From contig JAEEKX010000039.1 in assembly GCA_016288655.1 (NCBI GenBank), positions 1-64,000 of the forward strand: DNA of 64,000 nt. Reading direction: 5' to 3'. The DNA comes from Bacteroidales bacterium (lineage in GTDB: Bacteria > Bacteroidota > Bacteroidia > Bacteroidales > WCHB1-69). Each line of letters opens with the position of its first letter. The first letter of the stretch is position 1. The translations under genes and the position numbers were made by a program. Shown here piece after piece: positions 31,001 through 37,000 of the stretch. The notes under the pieces are model-generated. The model did not search any database and had not been told where the DNA came from. It worked only from the letters and a program-made list of their open reading frames with translations.

Positions 31001-34000
31001 ATGGAGTCGCCATCGACCAACCACTGATAGGTGATGTTGGTAGCATTCGGATTGGCCAAGTAAGCGGTGGCAGTGATCTGACCGCCGTCGCAGATGGTGG
31101 AGTCAACGTCATCAACGAGGACATTGACAACGGGCTTGGCAAGCACCTGAACCATGAACGGATCACTGGTCACACGGCAGCCGTTGCTGGAGATGACCTC
31201 CAACTGGTAGGTGTGGGGATCCATCTGCAGATCGACATGGTCGCTGAGGAAGTATCCATCAAGCATCGGAACTTCATCGCCCATAGCAGGAATCACTTCG
31301 ACACCATCAACATACCAGTGGTGTTCCATCATAGGATCGAAGGGGATGTCCGTAACGATTCTGGCATTGACTTGGACATTATTGACACCCACGGGAGCTT
31401 CACAAACGATGGAGTGACCATAGAGGAGGACTTCCGGATTGGCGCTGACACGGACCGTTGCGGTGGCAGGTTCGGAGGCACAAGCCGGAGCGGCAGCGAT
31501 AGCAACAACGGAGTAGATGTGAGCCGTCTGGTCAACATCGACTACCAGCGGGGAAACCGTGTAGGTGCTGTCGGTGACACCCTGGAGGAGGACACCGTTC
31601 TCGTACCAAGCGAAGGTGATGTCACCCAACTCGGCATCGGCGGTGGCATGGGCAATCAAAGTAACCTGACCTCCTTCACAGATGGTGGAGTCGGTAACGC
31701 TGCCCGTGCCGATGTTCAGCACAACAACAGGAATGTCATGTTTCGTAATGGTGATATCACCCGTGCCAACACAACCGGAGTTGGCTTGAGTCACTTCCGC
31801 GGTGTAAGTATGGGAGGCATCAATAGTAGCAACGTACGTGGCCTCATTGGCACCTGCGATCTCCGTGCCGTCAACCTTCCAAACGTAGGTGAGGTTCGGG
31901 GTGTTGTAGTTGCCGAGGTGAGCGGTCAGTGTGACAACGCCATTCTCACAAACATCGGTGTCGGAAGCGCTTACCACAACTTCCGGATTGGCATCAACAT
32001 AGACGTAGTAGCCATCGCTGACAGCCACGCAACCGGAGATATTGTTGGTGACGCGGACACTGAAAATGTAAGGATAATCGCGCTCGGTCATGGCTTGATC
32101 GAAGTCGGCGTTGTTGGCACCGGCAACGTCAACACCATCGACCATCCACTGATATTCATAAGTAGCGTTCTGGACCGTGTCGTGCAAGGTGGCCAACAAC
32201 TGGACGTTGTTAGTGTTGCAGAGGATCGGGTCGCCGCTGATCGTAACGCTGTGGTTCGGGAAGACCGTAATCATCGTGTCAATCGTAGTGGATTGGCAAC
32301 CAGGAATCTCGGTGAAGCAGAGGACAGCGTAGTTGTAAGTGGTGATGTCATTATCGACTGCGATCGGGGAGTCAGACAAGACATTGGTGTTGGCACCTTC
32401 GATGACAACGCCATTCTTCATCCAAGTGTAGGTAGCAGGAAGTTCAGTAGCCGTAAGGGTAACTTCACCGCCAACACAGATGGTGTCTTGAGGAACAAGT
32501 GTGAGCGTGAGTTCCGGAAGGTCGATAACCTTGATTTGCTTCGTGCCTTCGGCCTCACATTCGGAAGTGGTCTGCATAACGCGGACAAGGTAATCAGTGG
32601 TGGCCTCGGGGTGAACCGTAAGCTCACGAGAAGTAGCGCCGACGATTTCCGTTTCAACAGAACCCTCGACGGTGTACCATCTGTAAACCAAGTTGTCGGT
32701 GTTGTAGTTGCCCAAGTTGGCAGTCAGTGTAACCGCACCATTCGTGCAGACACTGTCGAAATCAGCAGTGACTTCAACGAGGATGGTGTCGTTTACATAG
32801 ACATAGTAGGGCTCGCTCAAACTTCTACAACCATTGTCGTTAGCAACTTCAACGGTGAAAATGTAGGGCTCATCCTGTGTGGCCATGTGTGCAATCTCCA
32901 AGTGGTCGGTGGTAGCACCCGTAGTGTCGCCACCATCAATGAGGTTATCATTGAACATTCTCCATTGATAAGTCAGAGCGCCAGTAGCAATGAGCGTGTC
33001 ATTGATATGGGCATCGAGGATGACGGTGGAATCCTTACACAGGATAGCGTCACCACTGATCATAACGGTCGGGTTCTGGCTGACGGTGAGAGTGTCGGAA
33101 GCAGCTACCAAGGAGGTGCAACCTGCGCTGGCCTGACGGACCACGGCAGTATAGACGAAACTGTTTGCGTCAACATCGCTCAGGACAGGAGCATCAACAA
33201 AGGTAGAGTCGGTGACGCCTTCAATCACTTCACCGTTTCTGTACCAAGTGTAAATATAAGCTTCACCAGTCACACCATCAGAAGCATGACCCGTGACCGT
33301 GACTTGAGTGCCTTCACAAATATCGTTGGAGCTGAGTTCGATGCTGCTGATTACAGGGATCGTGCTCACTTCGACATTAACGGCATTCTCTTTCAGACAA
33401 CGAGTGCTGTTAGCCAGAACTTGGACCTTCACCGGAATGGTACCGGCAGTGGTCAACGTAGTGGTCAACGTGGAGGAGACAGCACCGTCAACAACAGTAC
33501 CATCAACAGACCAAACATACGTCAAATCGTTGGCGTCATAGAATGCAGTGTCATGTGTATTGTTGAAACCAATATTGGCAGTGGCAGTGATTTCACCACC
33601 CTCACAAATCGTGGCATCGTCAACCGTGACATAGACATCGGGCAGGTTGAAGATAGTAACAGGATAAGGATCGCTGGTAACCGTACAACCGTGACCGGCG
33701 TTGATGCGGATGGAATAGTTGTAAGGCTCAGTCTGAACATCATTGATACGATTCTCTTTGTAGTAGATAGTACCGGGGTTGATCATATTACCGAGCATCG
33801 GGTTGCTGGAGACATCGTTGTTGTCGAGCAACCAAGCCCAGGTGATATGGGCCATGTCGAACGGAACTGCATTATGGTTCTGGATATGAGCCCACAGGAT
33901 GACGGTATCACCGTAGCAGAGGGAAGCATCGCCAGAGAGTTGAACGGTGGGCAGACTGAAGACCGTCAGCGATTGAGCAGAAGTCTTCATCTCGGAAACG

Positions 34001-37000
34001 CAAGAGGAACTGGCCTGTCTAACCGTAGCAGAATAAACATAGACGGAAGAATCAGCGTTGGTGAGCGGAGCAGCATCCATGAAGGTGCTGTCGGTCACGC
34101 CCTCTATCAACTGACCGTTTCTGTACCAAGTGTAGATATAGGGCTCACCAGCGATACCCGGCTGAGCGGGATCGATGGTAGCAGTGATCTGAATTTGATA
34201 AGCATCGCAGACTGCGGTATCGCTCAACGTGATGTTAGCGATGGCAGGAGCTTGTTCTGTATGGATGGTCTGACTACCCGAAGCATGGCAATCCGAAGTG
34301 GTCTGGATCACCTCAACGTAATAGGTCTCAGTAGCAGAGACATTGGTTGTCAAGGTAGCGCTGGTGGCACCGGCGATAGCGTTGGCCGGGGCAACCGAAC
34401 CCGTGTACCACTGATAGATGAGAGCATCATCGTTATAGTCGCCGAGGTTGGCGGTCAAGGTGACGGTACCATTTTCACAGATGGTGGTATCGTCTGCGGT
34501 GACAACAACCTGGATGCTGTCGTTCACATAGACATAGTAAATATCAGAGATGCTTCTGCATCCACTGTTATCATATGCCATGACGGTGAACTGATAAGGA
34601 TCGGTGCTGTTGGCGGCAAGGTAGGTCAGATGATTAGTAGTGGCGGAAGCATCCGTCAAGTTGGTGTTGGCCAACATCCATTGGTAATGAACGTTGGTGG
34701 TCGTCGTATCGTAACCATTGATATTGGCTGTCAAATCAATATTGTTACCATCGCAGATGATCGGGTCACCGCTAATAACGATCGTCGGATTCGGATAGGC
34801 GTAGACGATGGTGTCTTTCGTAGCCATGCAACCAGGAATGTTGGAGGAGAAGACCACACTATAGACATAAGCCGTGGAGTCACCGTCGATAGCGATCGGG
34901 GAATCCATCAGTAACTGTTGGGTAGCACCTTCGATGAGAACGCCGTTCTTGTACCAAGCAAAGGTACCTTCCTGGGTGGCGGAGGCCACCAAGGTAACTT
35001 CACCGCCGGAGCAGACCATGGTCATGTTGACATCAAGGGTCAGATCGGGAGCGGCGAGGACCTTCACGGAGTCTTTACCGGAAGCAGCACACTCGGAAGT
35101 GGTCTGCAGAAGGTCAACTCTGTAGTGGTTCACACCAACATTTTGAGGAACGACGGTAATGACGCGCTCGGTAGCGCCCGGGATTTCAACATCTTCGGCA
35201 AACCATCTGTAGATGAGGTTTTCGGAGTTATAGTCGCCCAGGTGAGCGGTAAGGGTGATTTCTGCGTTCTCGCAGATGGAGTCATAGTCGGAAGTGACAA
35301 CCACGTTCAGGGTGTCGTTCACATAGACATAGTAAGGATCGCTTTCAACAGCGCAACCAGCATTCTCGTTGGTAACGACGACCGTGTAGATGTAAGGTTC
35401 GTTGGAAGCGGGACGGTTGGTTTCAGACAAAGTATCGTTGGTCGCACCAGTGATGTCGGCATTAGCCAGTCTCCACTGGAAGTGGAGTTCGCCCATCGTC
35501 TCATCATAGTCGTTAACATGAGCGACGAGACCGATGCTGTCGTTGTGGCAGATCATAGCGTCACCGCTAATGGCAACGGTCGGATGAGCCTTAACGCTTA
35601 CGGTGTCATAAACGATGACTGAACCGCAAGCGGAACTGGGCTGGCTGATGGCAACACCATAAACGTAGGTGGTACCATAAATGCTCTGTGCTTCCGGTGT
35701 ATCGTAGATCACGCTGTCGGTTTCGTTCTCCATCACAGCACCGTTCTTATACCAAGTGTAGGTGATCGGCTCAGCAGCGATGAAGGACGTCGGAGTGGCA
35801 GCCACCATGATTTGTTGACCTGCGCAGACCGTGTCATTGTTGGCGTCGATGTTGACGGTCAACTGCTCCTTGGGGGTGACCTTGATGGTATCGGTAGCAG
35901 TGCAGCCAGAGAGGTTCTGGAGCGCATTCACGACGACCACATATTCCGAAGCATCCTGGAAGAGGTAAGTCATAGTGTTGGAGGCAGCACCATCGACAAC
36001 GACATTGTTGACTTTCCATTCATAGGAGAGACCCGCAATGTTATTGTTGGTGACGTTGGCCGTAAAGGTCACATCGCCACCAGCGCAGATGGTCGTGTCA
36101 TTAGCAGTCATCTGAATCAGAGGTGCACTGTAAACAGTGACAGGATAGTCGGCGCTGAGCGTCGTGCAGCCATTGCCGCGGGAGATCTCCACGCTATAGA
36201 TGTAGGTGGAAGAAGTTTCACCCGTACGGACTGCATCGTGGTTGGCAACATAGACGCTGTTATCTGTGCCATTGGTGATTGTGCCTAAGGTAGAGGCGTC
36301 AATACCATCGCGATACCAGGTCGCCGTAACGTTGGTGCTCGGGATAGCCATACCGTTGACGGTAGCTGTCAAATTGACATTGAACTCGCCATCGCAGACA
36401 GTCTGGTCACCGCTGATCACGACATTGAGGTTCGGGAAGACATAAACGGTGTCATATTGGAAGGCCTCGCAACCGGTGCTGTCTTGGACGAACTGGACTG
36501 CATAAGTGTACATGGTTCTGTCACCATCGATGGCAACAGGACTGTCAGTGAAATAGTTGTTGGTGTTGGTAGCGACAAGGTTGTTGTTCTTGTACCAGTT
36601 GTAAGTGCCGGCGGGAGCCACGTCGCTGGGCTGCAGTTCGAGGGTGAACTGACCGCCTTCGCAGATGGAGTCTGTACCGGCAGGAGTGACGGCGAGAGTC
36701 ATAGTGGGAGCCGTAACGACTTCAATGGCAGTGTCTCCTTGAGCGGTGCAGAAGGTGCTATTCTGAAGAACTCTCACACGATAGATCGTATTTGCAGTCG
36801 GATACTGAACCAGCGTAGAAGTGTATTCATTCGGGATTTCAGTTTCGGTGGTACCATTAACCGTGTACCATCTGAAAGTCACTTGATCGAAGTTGTCCTG
36901 AACAGCAGCGTTCAAAACCACTTCCTTACCGGCGCAAACTTTATTGGAGCTGGCGTTGACACCCACAACAATGGTGTCATTGACATAGACCGGGTAAGGA

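Noticed and set aside
28555-34914. 2,119-residue plus-strand ORF
   Set aside because: Same frame and same cause as the ORF at 16162; no start context and no domain.
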